64,000 nt of DNA from Amanita rubescens (lineage: Eukaryota; Basidiomycota; Agaricomycetes; Agaricales; Amanitaceae). A program made the position numbers and the translations under genes. The DNA lies in contig WION01000130.1 in NCBI GenBank assembly GCA_015039365.1, positions 62,001 to 126,000 of the forward strand, in the 5' to 3' direction. This document shows, one piece after another, positions 22,304-33,714 of the stretch. The first letter of the stretch is position 1, and each line of letters begins with the position of its first letter. The notes beneath the pieces are model-generated. The model had not been told where the DNA came from. It saw nothing but the letters and a program-made list of their open reading frames with translations, and searched no databases.

Positions 22304-25300
22304 TCAATCTTTTCTGAGCTCGGAGGGCGTAGTAACCCCTTCGAGCTCTAGATATTGATCTAGAGCTTCAAGCTCGTTGACGACATGTAGAGGCTCCCAC
22401 GTGAAATCTCCCAACACCCAACGCACTTTGAACGTAAGACAAGGAGACCATTTGTGGTCTTCTATCGCTTCGACGACCCATTCTCGGTCCGGGTCGTCTC
22501 CAATATCGTATTGAACGCGTGTTTCGCGTTTAGGGAACTTATTCTGATCGTTCCCGATGTAAGGCTTTAATACTTTCTCGTGGAAAGTATTGTGAACGCG
22601 TCGAGCTTTGAGATCTGGGGAAAGCTCTAGCTTGTAAGTTGAGCTCTCCGGGAAAGCCTTGAGGATTTTGTAAGGCCCTATAAATTTGGGGCAGAGCTTT
22701 CTCGTGCGGCCTTTGGGCAAGTTTAGGTTCTCCGTGGATAGGAGGACCAGGTCATCTGTCTCGAAGTGTTGTCCCTCGCGTCGTTTTTTATTAGCCTTAA
22801 TCGCTTGTCATGTACGTTGAACGACTAGCTTGTCGAACGTCTTGTCCAGAACGTCTCGTATGTTATCTGCGAATTGTCGGACGCCTTCGCGTGGGGAGTC
22901 ATAATTGACCCCCTTGATCATACGGGGCATCCATCTGTAATTGGATTCGAAAGGAGCTTGTCCTGTAGAAGCGCTTGTAGCCGAGTTCATGGCGAATTCA
23001 ACCAATGGGAGTTGTTCAACCCAATTGGTTTGATAGTCGTTTACGACAGCACGGAGGATTTGGGACATAGTTTGGATAGCTCGTTCCGAAGAGCCGTCCG
23101 TCTGAGGATGATAAGACGTTGACATCAATAGTCTCTGTCCTAACATTTTGCTGAGTTCACTCCAGAACTGTGAGGTGAATTTCGTGTCGCGATCAGAGAC
23201 GACAGACTCCGGTATACCGTGGAGCCTGACGACTTCTTTTATGAATAGTCTGGCGATGTCTTTCGCCGACGCGTTGGTTCGGGTAGGGATGAGGTGGACC
23301 ATTCCTGTCATTCGGCAGATTACTAGGAGGATATAGTCGTATCCTCCGATCTCGACAAAAGGGCCAGTGAAGTCCATTCCGATGCTTTCCCAAGGTCTTG
23401 TAGGGATTGGCATCGTATGTACCCATCCTGGTGATTTCAATCGTGATACTTTGGTGACTTGACATTTTCCGCATGAACTGCAGAATCCTTCTACGTCTTC
23501 TTTGATATTCGGCCACCAGAACCAGCGTCGGACGTATTCAAGGGTTTTGCTCAGACCTAGGTGACCTATCGTTTGATGACAGGCGTCTATGATTAGACCT
23601 CGTGTTGACTTTCCCTTTATCAGCCCTCCTGGGATGCATACTACTTTGTATCCCGCTCGGTTGACTGTCCAGAGAAGTTCTTTATGTATCTTGAACCTTT
23701 CATGTCAGTCCGAGTGTTTCCAGATGTTCGAGAAGAATTTGTCGTATTCGTACATTTTTGGGATATTTTGAAGGACGGTTTGAACGTTGTCGTCCTTGAG
23801 ATTCAGGTCAGGAGACTGTACGGTCTCCAATTCTTTATGTAGAGACAACTGATGAGAGTCGTTGATTCTCTGTTCGACGTGATCTCTGATAGCTTCTTCC
23901 CTTTCCTCCCCGGGAAGAACATTGACTTGGAAGGCGCTAAGCTCGGCGTTGCGAGCCATCGTCAAATCGTCGCCTTCCAGATCTAATCTGGCGTCTGCAT
24001 TAACGTATGTTGCTATATTGTGGATCTCTCCGGGCTCGTCTGATGAGTAGTAGCGGGAGAGAGCGTCTGCAATTTTATTGTCTTCTCCCTTTAGATATTT
24101 CATTGTGAAATTAAACCAGGAAAGGTATTCCCACCATCTTATTCTTCTGTGTGATTTCATCAGCGCTTCTTGGAAGAACGTGAGTGCTTGATGATCTGTC
24201 ACGATCGTGAAGGGAAGACCGAGCAATTTGTCTTCCCAGCGCATAAGCGCTTCAAGAACAGCGAGTAGTTCTTGTTCCCAGGTGCAGTAGTTCATCTGCG
24301 CAGACGTAAATTTACGGGACACAAAACCGGCTGGTCTGACTGTGTCCCAAGTTGGTCCTTGGCCGTACATACCGCCTATGCCTGTAGCAGATGCGTCAGT
24401 GATCACGAAGATAGGCGTGTCGATTCTGCCATTGATGGGTTTGCATACGGGGTTTTTGCAAACAAGATTCTTGAGTGTTTGAAAGCATTCGTCCTGGAAG
24501 TCCGTCCAAACGAATTCCCTGTTGTTACTACACATCCCAGACATGGGGGACGTGTAATCCATGACGTTGGGTAGGAATTGGGCGAGATACTGGATAACGC
24601 CGTTAAATCTCTGAACGTCGTGATAGTTTCTGGGAGTTCTCCACTCCCGTATCTTGTCTATCTTTGCCGGATCTATATGGATTCCGTTGTCGCTTACATA
24701 GAATCCTAAGCAGTCCATCCACGTCGAGAAGAGATCCAATTTCTTGGCATTACTGCTGAGATATAGCTTGAGTTCTCTTAATCGATCGAATACTCTTTGG
24801 AGGTGTTCTTCGTGTTCCTCCAGAGTATCTGAGAATATGAAGATGTCGTCTTGATAGCAGTGTACGAATATTGCTATCATGTCCGAGAAAGAGTGGTTCA
24901 TTAACTTTTGGAAGGTGGGAGGTGCATTCTTGTCTCCCTGTTGCATTACTAGGCTTTTCATGTTACCATATATTGTTGCGAATACGGTACGATCCACATG
25001 ATCCAGGAGGACACGTATTTGTTCAAACGCGTCCGATAGATCTATCTTCGTTCTGAAACGGGCTTTTGTGATATCACTTTGAACCGTTTCTTGGTCCGGT
25101 AATGTGGTAATATCTGCCAGCGTGTTGTCGTTGCGCTGTCGGGCATCCACTACCGTTCGTATCTTCCCGTCTTTTTTAAAGACGACTAAGAGCGGCGCTG
25201 ACGAGGGAAGGGTTGTGGGGACCCACCAACCCGCCTTTATATATTTGTCGACTTTCGCTCTAAGCTCTTCTCTGAGGGCTTCAGGACATTTGGGTGCCCT

Positions 25301-25516
25301 ATGTATGATTCTGAGATTCGGGTTGATTAACGGGATCTCGTGGTTAATTGGTCGTAAGGGAGGCAAAGCTGGCTCCCGAGGGGTATATAAATCTTGGATC
25401 TTGTCGACCCATTTTTGGCGCAGCCTCAGACGTTCTTCCATGGATATATGGAAGGTTTTCCCTCCCTTAGCGCCTGCTTCAGGGGAGGGCTTTTTTTCGT
25501 CTTCGGCGTTTTGGCG
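22304..25516 (-). pseudogene. Gypsy-B pol: reverse transcriptase, RNase H, integrase, chromo-like end
   Basis: The reverse transcriptase shows RTKIDLSDAFEQIRV and the catalytic CYQDDIFIFS, a YQDD where YLDD is more usual. RNase H follows with FVITDASATGIGG and IADALSR. The integrase has its HHCC region (GHLGLSKTLEY, CSSCGKC) and core residues in IGMDFTGPF, VSDRDTKF and TDGSSERAIQ. The end resembles a chromodomain (LTFKVRWVLGDFTWEP). The frame is continuous with gag and is broken by TGA at 25517-25519, 23705-23707 and 22808-22810. Each would be arginine as CGA, and the protein context continues after each. The stop at 22304-22306 may be the natural end. Confidence 0.92.
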
Positions 25517-28400
25517 TCATTCAGTGCGTTTACCGCGCTTTGACGCCTTGTCATTTGAGGCCGAAACTTTGTTGACCGTTGGCTTCCTGCTCGGAGTCTT
25601 AGTGTCTGACGACTCCTTCTTCTTGTATGTTATGTCTTTTTTCTTATAAGCAGTTTTCTCCGCTTTCTCCCCTTCTAAAGAAAGAGGGTTCCCAAAGTCG
25701 CCGTCTTTGACAGGGAACCATCTGTCTTTTAATTTGAAGGATCTGTGTCCGGCGTAATTGAGCAAGACTTCGTGTTCCTTCAAGAACGGGGTACCAAGTA
25801 TGGTGTGGTATCGATCCAGGTTGACGACGTCGAAGTACCTGCTTTGGCTGAGGTTGCCTAACTTCAGGTTTGCACACGCTCCGTATTGTATAGAGGAGCG
25901 CGAACCCGATGTTGCCATTTGTAATTTGATGGGCTTTTTTAGCTGGAATATGTCCAGCTGATGGACTTTGGCGAAGTTGGCGGAGATCATGTCGATCGTG
26001 CTTCCGCCATCCAGTAGAACGTGGGCTTTATGTCCGTTGATACGAATAAAGCCTTCGATGACGCCGAGGCGTTTGAAATCCCTTTTTGGACTGTCTTCAA
26101 CTTTGACCAGTCCGAGGTCTTTCGTTCCCCGTTGTCTGTACGCGACTGGCTCGTCGTTTATCCCAGACGCTTTCATACATTTGGCAACTTCGTCTTCGTT
26201 GTCGTCCACACATCGTATGATGTTGGAATCATAATGTATCTCGGAGAGCGTGTCACTCTCCTGCTCGGTTTCAACCGTGTTCTCCGCTTGGGACCAATCT
26301 GTCAATTTGGTCCCGTCTATTCTTCGTGAATTCTTCGGGTTTAAATAGTCTCCGTTACTTTCAGTATGAGTGGAGACTAATACAGATGCGAACGCTTCTG
26401 CCGCCCAATCGTTCAATGAGGGATCTTCATCGTCTTCGTACTGTTCATGGGACGATTCCTCTGACCGTTCTTCTTCCTCTTCGTCTCCCGAGGTAGCATC
26501 CTCGTGCTGGGGGTCGGAGAGTGTCCCTTCAGCAGCGTTCGCAGTAACTTCGTCGTTATCTTCCTCAATTGTTTCGACATTTGCTGCTCGTTTGAAGCGA
26601 TTGTCCTTTTTCGGGCATGCGTTGCTGTAGTGTCCCTTTTGTTTACAATGGAAGCACTCAATCTGTTTAGACGTGCTTCCGGGTGGCTTATAATCCTTTT
26701 TCCCTGTCTGTGGGGTCTTGTACGCGTTCGGCCTAGAACTGGTGCCGGCCTTCTTTATAGTATGCTTGGAGCTCATCTTTACAGAGCTCCTGTCCGGCTG
26801 TTTTGGTCTTTTATGGCGAATTTGTCGACCTTCGTAGAACAGGCCCTGTTCTACTTCGTTGGCCTTTTCGAAGATTGTTTCGAAAGGGCTCTTTTCAGGG
26901 TTGATACCATCTTTCACGACAGCCCCTGCTATATCGTCGTTGAGCGCGTCAACAAATCGTCTTGACATATCATATTCTGTTGGAGTCTGAACCATCTGCT
27001 GGCTCAATCTCTCCAGGTCCTTGCGTAATTCCATAACGGTTTTACTGCCTTGTTCTAAGCGGTCGAATTTGGAGGCCGCGTCGCGGGATGAAGCCTCCTT
27101 GACGAAGTATCTTTTGAGCTCAATCATGGCCGTCTCAAACATCCAGGATCCATCCGCATTAAGATGGATGGTATGTTGGTACCATTTTAGCGCTCTGTCT
27201 TTCAGCGTAGATCCTAGGATGCCGACTCTAGATGCGTCATCATCCGGCCCCATGACGTTGTAGTTCACGAGATATAGGAGTATTTCGCGGAGGAATCGCA
27301 AGAACGAGTCGATAGATTCTCCTCCGGAATACTCGGGAAGGGGTATTTTCATCATCTTCCCTATATTGATTTTGTCCGATCTGTATTGGCTCGCCATGTA
27401 TGCATCTTGTATTTCCTGTCGAACAATACTGTCGGTCCTTTCCGATGACTTGTTTAATGTTGTAGGAGGGCTTGATTCAGAAAGCCCTCCAACGTGACTG
27501 ATAGACATGCTGGGCCTCAGCCTCTTGGAGACGTAGCTGAGCGGCGGTTCCCTTCGTATTGGCGAGTTCTGATGGGATGCGTTCGAGCTTCTGTGTCCTG
27601 AGCTTGAAGGCGATGGAACAGTGTGGTGTGACACTTGTTCTTGTCTCGGGGTATTCTCGGAGGGTTCGTTTACTCTCCTTTCAGAGTGTATGGGTATAGC
27701 GTTAGAGCCCGTAGCTCTTGCATTGTAGCGTGTGTCTTCGAACCTGGCTTGTCTCCGTAGCGGAGACAATTTTTCGAATAGCGTGCTCGTGTTGGCGCCT
27801 GAACGTAATTCCGTCAGAATGTAGTTTCTGGCTGAGATATATAGCCGGGTTTCGTAGTCTGGAGAGGTTTCTCGATTGCCTCTCCTGTGTGCGATAAGTC
27901 GGGACCCGTTGCTTGCGTCTCTTTTGTATTCCAATACTTTCAACTGAATGAGGGCGTCCATTTCCCCGGATCTGATTAGGTGGGGAAATTCGTTCGCTTC
28001 GTTCTCCTCCTCGTTTTGTTGATGAGCGGTGGCCGGTTGGCTCTCGTTCTCATCATCTTGTCCCTCAGCTTCGTTTAACGGGGACAGAGAGACTCGTCTC
28101 GGGTTGGGGGATCTTCCTCTGTAAGATCCCGATGATTGTGATCTCCTGTCACGTTTGAATTCGGCGACCAAATCCGCTAGCAAGGCGTTGCTTTGATTTA
28201 TTCCGTGAGTAATTTGTGAGAGCTGTTCCCTATTCGCTTTCTGTTCCTCCAATATGGAAACTTGAGTTTCCTCAAGTCTCTTGTTGGCAGCATCTCCTGG
28301 TCACGAGTAAGGGTAGAATTGAGTACTGTAGGGTGAGGGTTCCCCCAGTCGACGACTGGTTTGTGGGAACCCGAGTCCGGCAGGCCTTTGCGTTTGTGAC
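25517..28400 (-). pseudogene. Gypsy-B gag and protease, main part
   Basis: The N-terminal part is polar with a coiled coil. A retrotransposon gag capsid region follows (DRALKWYQHTIHLN, and FVDALNDDIAG). Next comes a zinc knuckle of the CX2CX4HX4C type (CFHCKQKGHYSNAC), an acidic spacer, and an aspartic protease with LLDGGSTIDMIS and ILGTPFLKEHE. DGGST in place of DSGAT is the protease variant here. A TGA at 28301-28303 lies in frame near the hAT2 junction. The gag-pol frame is shared, so gag and pol would form one polyprotein of about 2,200 residues. Confidence 0.9.
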
Positions 28401-29457
28401 TAGTGTTTCTATTTCCAGTCTCTCAGGACCGAAAAAGACCGGAACTGGACCAGACCAGGACCGATTTGGACCGGACTGCAGTCTCAGGTCTTAGGAGGTC
28501 CAAGGGCAGTCCGGTTCCGGTCTTTTTAAATTTTTAAAATCAAAAAAACCGCAAAAGACCGGTCTAGACCGGTCCTAGACTGCTAACTGTCACATGTGAC
28601 CAACACAGTCATGTTCTCCTATATTTTAGCTTTTTTTTGAGTATTGAAACATAAAAAACAGTTGAGATTTGAGTTCACAGTAGTAAAGTTTGTCAAAAGT
28701 TATATATAACATGTGAATTTTGAAATCGTCTGTTGTTGCAACACTCCAGGTAAGGTATTCTGAAATTAACTAATCTAGGTATGCTCTAGTACATCCAATG
28801 GAACATAGTTGAACAGTGGGAGGGTGAGGGTCAGCAACACTGGGCTTCATTCTCTCTTTGGTGATCTCTTTGGCAATCTCTTTGGCAATGTTTGGCAGTC
28901 TCCTGGCATCATTAAAAATGGTTTAATGTGGCTTATCTGGAGTGCAACTGGGTGTGAGATGATGTGAGGGGGTGGAGTGGGGTCTAATGGGACAAGCTGA
29001 GCAGTGGGAGGGTGAGGGTCAGCAACACTGGGCTTCATTCTCTCTTTGGTGATCTCTTTGGCAATCTCTTTGGCAATGTTTGGCAGTCTCCTGGCATCAT
29101 CAAAAATGGTTTTATGTGGCTCATCTGAGTGCAGCTGGGTGTGAGAGGGTGTGAGAGGGTGAGGGTTAGGAACATATTGATATTTATGAAGTTTTGTAGT
29201 TTTAAATTGTTGTATGGGAGACATAGGGACATAGAAACTAATGTAAGGACTGGTCCAGACCAGTCCAAGACCGGTCCAGATCAGGACCAGTCCTGGACCG
29301 GTCTTAACCGGTCTTTTTTTTAAATTAAGACCGGTCTTGCGGTCTTAAGCGGTCCGGTTCCGGTCTTTTCGATATCAGGGACACCCTGAGACCGGTCCGG
29401 TTTCGGTCTTTCCAAAAAAGGAAAAAAAACCGGACCGGACCGGACCTTGAATCACTA
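28401..29457 (+). mobile_element. hAT2 non-autonomous element, copy 2
   Basis: It starts TAGTGTTTC and ends GAATCACTA, with the 8-bp duplication TTTGTGAC at 28393-28400 and 29458-29465. It is nearly identical to copy 1 but lacks one 21-bp subterminal unit. Element plus duplicate add 1065 bp, a multiple of three, so the gag frame of gypsy B resumes in phase on the other side. It is younger than gypsy B. Confidence 0.92.
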
Positions 29458-30031
29458 TTTGTGACACGTATTCGAGTCGGGAGTCATCACGCCGTCTGTA
29501 CAAGCCGGCGTATGCGTCTTCTTTTGCGGGGGAAGCAAGTTCTGCTACTTCCCGTTCTTCACTTATCGACTCATAGCCTTCCGTACGTGTGACCATTGAG
29601 GGCTGTATATCTAATGGTGATAGTTGTGCCGTTTCTTGGAATGGCGGCGAGTTCAGACTTATCGCTTGTCTGATGTTTGCCGTCGTTCGGGTATTATCGG
29701 GTTCAAGGTTTAAACCGTATTGTCTGGGACTGATTGTAGGCAGTTCCGGGGCGTTATGCGTTGGAGGGGACAAAGGAATTGTCCCCGCGACTCGTCCTTT
29801 CCCTTTGGGCGATTGTGACTGAATCGCCGCGGCTTTGGCATGGGACGCGGCGTGAGACGTGCTCACTGCTCTCGTAGTGACCTTGCTGGTATCCCGCGTG
29901 CTAGCGGGATTACCTAAGTTCGTGATGCTGGCCGAACGTTGTATCATTAAGGGCGAGCTCCTGGCAGACGTCGTTGGTGAGTTCGAGGTGGCATGGAGCT
30001 TGGGCTTTTTTTTGCTGGCTCCTGACGCCAT
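29458..30031 (-). pseudogene. Gypsy-B gag, N-terminal part
   Basis: From the ATG at 30031 the frame encodes about 190 residues rich in S, T, A and P, with no known domain, and reaches the hAT2 insertion. After that insertion the same frame continues into the coiled coil and capsid region. It lies 128 bp inside the 5' LTR. I take this as the true start of gag-pol because no in-frame stop separates it from the capsid region except TGA 28301-28303. Confidence 0.75.
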
Positions 30032-30159
30032 CGCGTCGATAGAATGTGTTGGTTATTTGTTTATGAGAGGGTTGAGAAAAGGGGGTTGTGTTGGTAGTTT
30101 TCGTGTTGAAATGTTTCTTGTTTCGAATATTGCTCCGCACTTGCAGAAGTGCAAAAAAG

Positions 30160-30456
30160 TGTAACAATTTCACTTGAGAAGAACCAATGAATGGTTCTTT
30201 ACTGATCACACCTTGCACCGTGCACTGGATCTGCGTCTATTTAGAGACCGTGCGGGTGCGCGTATGGTGTGTACAGGTGAAGTGAGTATGAGCCGTGACT
30301 ACTGTGACTGACGTGTATAGTAAGTAGCGTAACGGTCCATAAATGGGAACTATATACGAGAGAAAGAAACTATCTACAAGGAAAGGATGTGGGAGCTAAA
30401 CGTAGCTCCCGTACATTGGTATCTTCTAGTAGGTAACCTCCGAACGGTCTGTTACA
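30160..30456 (-). repeat. 5' LTR of gypsy B
   Basis: 297 bp, the partner of 19934-20230. On the minus strand the sequence after the LTR begins TTTTTTGCACTTCTGCAAGTGC, a small hairpin. It does not match the usual initiator tRNA primer site, so the priming mechanism is unclear; self-priming as in some chromoviruses is one possibility. Confidence 0.93.
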
Positions 30457-32106
30457 GAGTTAGTTGATCTTCCAAAAGGATGAAACCTAATCAGATGTCG
30501 TTGGGTTTTTGACTTAAAAACCGATGGACGCAAAAAAGCTCGCATCATAGCTAAAGGTTTTAGTCAACGTCCCAGATTAGATTACGATGAAACATTCTCG
30601 CCTGTAGCGAGATATGAAACAATCCGAATACTTCTGGCCACATCAGTGCTTGAAAAATGGGATATACAAGCCCTAGATGTAAAAACTGCCTTTTTATATG
30701 GCAATCTTGATGAAGATATTTACATGGCCCAGCCAGAAGGTTTTGTTGTAAAAGGACAAGAATCTAAAGTATATAGGCTGAGGAAAGCCATATATGGATT
30801 GAAACAGGCATCATATGCCTGGAATAAACAAGCTGATAAATTGTTGAAATCTTTGCATTTTGAACGATGCTTGTCTGATTCTGGCATTTACGTTTGTAAA
30901 GGCAGGAATACAATCACGATATGCATATTGTATGTTGATGATATACTCTTTATGGGAAACGACAATTCCACCATCATAACCATTAAAAAGAAATTTATGG
31001 AGATGTGGGAATGCCATGATCTTGGAAAGATCAAAGAGTATTTACGAATCCAAGTCAACTACAACCGTGATTTAGGATTCTTAGTCATTGATCAAGGTCC
31101 TTATGCCTTGAAGGTTGTTAAGCGATTTGGACTTGAAGATTGCAAGTCTGTACGCACACCGTTACCTGCTGGGTATGCTCCTTTAAAGGATGAAGGAGAA
31201 TGCACACCACAGGAACGTTCTTATTATCAACAGATAATAGGATCCCTTCTATATCTTGCCTTAGGAACTAGGCCTGATATAATTTATGCAGTAATTTTGA
31301 TGTCCCAATTTTCATCAAACCTGTCCCAAGAACATATTCAAAAAGCCTTGTATATTGTCAAATACATTGCTCATACCTTAAACGTCAAAATCATTTATAG
31401 CGCCAAAGGCAATAATAAATTTAGAGCCTATGCTGACGCAGACTGGGCCACTGATCGTAATACACGACAATCTATAAATGGCTATGTCTTAATGTTAGCT
31501 GGTGGTGCGGTAGCTTGGACGAGTAGAAAACAAAAAACTGTAGCTCTGTCCTCGACTGAGGCAGAATACATATCTTTATCAGATGCTGCACGACAAATTG
31601 CATGGGTTGAGAATTTATTTTATGAAATAGGTGCACCCATTAAAAGCATCTTACTTAGCGTAGATAACCAAGGCACTATCTTTTGGGCACAAAATCCTGC
31701 ACAAGAACATTGTTCCAAACATATCGATATTTGCTATCATTTCGTTTGTGAGTTGATCGAGACTAAAAAAGTAGTCCTCGAATACATACCAACCAACGAA
31801 CAAAATGCGGATCTCATGACTAAGAATTTATCCTTTGAAAAGGTCAAATTCTTTAGAGAACGATTGGGACTTTCTTTAGAAGAATATCTGACTTCCACAA
31901 ATTCCTTAATCAAAAGACCGAATAAATTAGAGTCTGAGGAAATTCATGATTTGACAAAATTAATTCTTGATTGGCAAGATCTTGAATTAGATGGAATTGA
32001 TCGTCTATCACACAAGGAGTTGATGAAACTTCTTGATGGTCTTATTGATCAATTTGAATCGGATATAGATCCCTTCTATGATGAAAACATTATAGACTTT
32101 AAATAA
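30457..32106 (+). pseudogene. Copia-plus gag-pol, part 3: reverse transcriptase and RNase H
   Basis: After the GAGTT duplicate the frame continues (ELVDLPKG) and meets TGA at 30481-30483. There a basic residue is usual in copia elements, so CGA to TGA is likely. It then covers the full reverse transcriptase (VKTAFLYGNLDEDIYM, catalytic LYVDDILFM) and RNase H (YADADWATDRNTRQSINGY, SSTEAEYISL). The stop at 32104-32106 is 22 bp before the 3' LTR. The remainder of this part is intact. Confidence 0.93.
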
Positions 32107-32128
32107 AGGATATCTAAGCGAAGGGGTG
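32107..32128 (+). other. Polypurine tract region of copia-plus
   Basis: AGCGAAGGGGTG stands immediately before the 3' LTR and fits the plus-strand primer of copia elements. Confidence 0.6.
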
Positions 32129-32213
32129 TGTTAAATATAGAATTATATTTATAGAATGATTAACTACTGATTGACTACAATTAGTATTACTCATATCGCT
32201 TGCGTCATCCTTT
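32129..32213 (+). repeat. 3' LTR of copia-plus, truncated to 85 bp
   Basis: It matches 12787-12871 with one CpG difference, then breaks off at 32213. The sequence beyond is copia-minus coding sequence. The remaining 323 bp and the right target duplicate are missing, so a deletion followed insertion. Confidence 0.9.
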
Positions 32214-32326
32214 GCACCTGGTCCAGGTCTTACAGCTGTCTCAGAAGCTGTAGAATACCCATTGTCATCATTGTCATCATCTTTCTCATCGCTATCAACG
32301 TCCAGAAGGTCTTCTAGATCACAGGA
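32214..32326 (-). pseudogene. Copia-minus acidic linker remnant
   Basis: On the minus strand this is an open acidic stretch (CDLEDLLDVDSDEKDDDND), typical of the linker between copia integrase and reverse transcriptase. It fits the frame of the piece at 32835-32969. Confidence 0.55.
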
Positions 32327-32834
32327 TGATGAAAATATATAAAACCATATATTATAATGATAATATATTGTAGATATTTCTTATCTTATCAGATTATCTT
32401 ATCATATCTAAGATAAGATAATATGATCTTATCTATCTCCATTAGTATAGATTAAGTAGATATAAATATGCTTGCATCATAGTTACTAGATATGATTCCT
32501 TGTGAATCATATATCGTCATTCTACAGCAATCTGTCAAGAATGAACTCTATAATATCTGTCATACAGGAATATGTCAGATATGACAGAACCCTATAATTT
32601 CTGTCAATCATTATGACTAGGAATAGATCATATGATGAGTTAATATGACAATAGCTGTGTAATACAATACACACCTTATCATCCAATAGGATAAGGTCCA
32701 TAGATAGCATAGTTTACACTTATTTGTATCTCAGACAATATATAAGGAGGGACAAATCGTCGTTCTCTCCTAACTTCTTACTCTCATCTTCACATCTTAT
32801 AGTTGAGCCTCAGCTCCTATAAAGTCCCTCAACA
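32327..32834 (-). repeat. Putative solo LTR, about 508 bp
   Basis: On the minus strand it starts TGTTGAGGGACTTTATAGG and ends TTTTCATCA, TG...CA ends. It is very AT-rich and interrupts the copia-minus frame. A TATATAAGG-like box lies at about 32738 on the plus strand. I do not find a clean 5-bp duplication, so the borders are uncertain. Confidence 0.45.
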
Positions 32835-32969
32835 CACTCTCCCACCTTCTTAGTAAGTAGGTTCCTTACTCAGTGACATGTGCTGCGCTGCTGCGTTGGA
32901 CTCCATGATGAGGAGAACCCAACTTCATCACAGGAATCATCAGATTTCTTAGAGGTGAGGTTTTCCTCC
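32835..32969 (-). pseudogene. Copia-minus linker remnant beside the LINE
   Basis: The minus-strand frame (EENLTSKKSDDSCDEVGFSS) continues the frame read at 37862-38022 on the far side of the LINE. It contains TGA at 32870-32872, another position where CGA would restore arginine. The LINE duplication GAGGTTTTCCTCC is at 32957-32969. Confidence 0.65.
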
Positions 32970-33714
32970 CTCATGGGATCCATGATAAACTTTTGGGGAT
33001 TCCACAGACCCTGTAAACGATGGGTTCAGAAAAACACTGTACGCTGCTGTATTACATGCCAACAATGGGGACATGGCGCCTTCATGTGCCACTCCAAACG
33101 CATTGCCTGCACCAAGTGCAGAGGTGACCATCCTTTTCAAAGACATGAACAGCACTGCGACACGTGCAAATCCAAAACTCCCAGTAAAATCTGTGTACCT
33201 AATTGTGTTAACTGTGGTAGCAACCACTTCACGGACTTGCCCGACTGCCCCTTCTTCAAAGCTCGTAATGATATGAATTCTATATGCGCCCTCTGGGCTA
33301 AATAAACGAAGAGCTGATAATGCTGATCGCCTACAGGAACCACAAGTGACATCCAAAAAACCCAGGGCTTCCAATACCAGAATGACGACCAAGGGTAAAA
33401 ACACCAACAGCACTGGACTCACCTTCACCATCCCTGCACGACCAACCAAGGACAAAGACGGCTTCACCACGGTCACCAAATCAAGTAACTCCAATCAATA
33501 CACCACCATTATTGACACCAATGGCGATGAGATCATCACAGTCAATGACACCGTCCCCGGCACCACTACATCTATCTTTGGTCCCAATATCATCAACACC
33601 CTCATGAATCGCGCAGGGAGAATGGATGAAGATCTCGTGGACGACAATGCTCCAAATGAAGAAGCCGCCAATGTTCATGACGGCAATCTTGAGAAATTGC
33701 CAACCAAATGTTAA
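32970..33714 (+). pseudogene. LINE ORF1 (gag) remnant with zinc knuckles
   Basis: Three cysteine-rich motifs appear in order: CITCQQWGHGAFMC (a CX2CX4HX4C knuckle), CTKCRGDHPFQRHEQHC and CVNCGSNHFTDLPDC. They bind the element RNA. The frame then shifts near 33300 and continues as a polar tail to TAA 33712-33714. The N-terminal part of a normal LINE gag is absent because of the 5' truncation. Confidence 0.82.

Larger units (their letters stand above)
19934..30456 (-). mobile_element. Gypsy-B retrotransposon, complete with both LTRs
   Basis: A 10,523-bp element with two 297-bp LTRs and a 5-bp duplication, GAGTT, at 19929-19933 and 30457-30461. On the minus strand the order is LTR, gag, protease, reverse transcriptase, RNase H, integrase, chromodomain-like end, a third frame, LTR. 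The LTRs differ at only four sites, all CpG transitions. gag is split by hAT2 copy 2. All stops that break gag-pol are TGA, and the frame is otherwise kept from 30031 to 22304. Confidence 0.95.
12787..32213 (+). mobile_element. Copia-plus retrotransposon, nested and 3'-truncated
   Basis: A Ty1/copia element with a full 5' LTR (12787-13194), primer site, long leader with an extra frame, gag-pol, and the first 85 bp of the 3' LTR (32129-32213). It is interrupted by hAT2 copy 1 and by gypsy B. The domain order protease, integrase, reverse transcriptase, RNase H is typical of copia. The one difference between the two LTRs over their shared 85 bp is CAC against CGC, a CpG change, which suggests recent insertion. 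Confidence 0.92.

Noticed and set aside
26370..26965. Plus-strand frames across gypsy B
   Set aside because: Shadows of the minus-strand gag frame.
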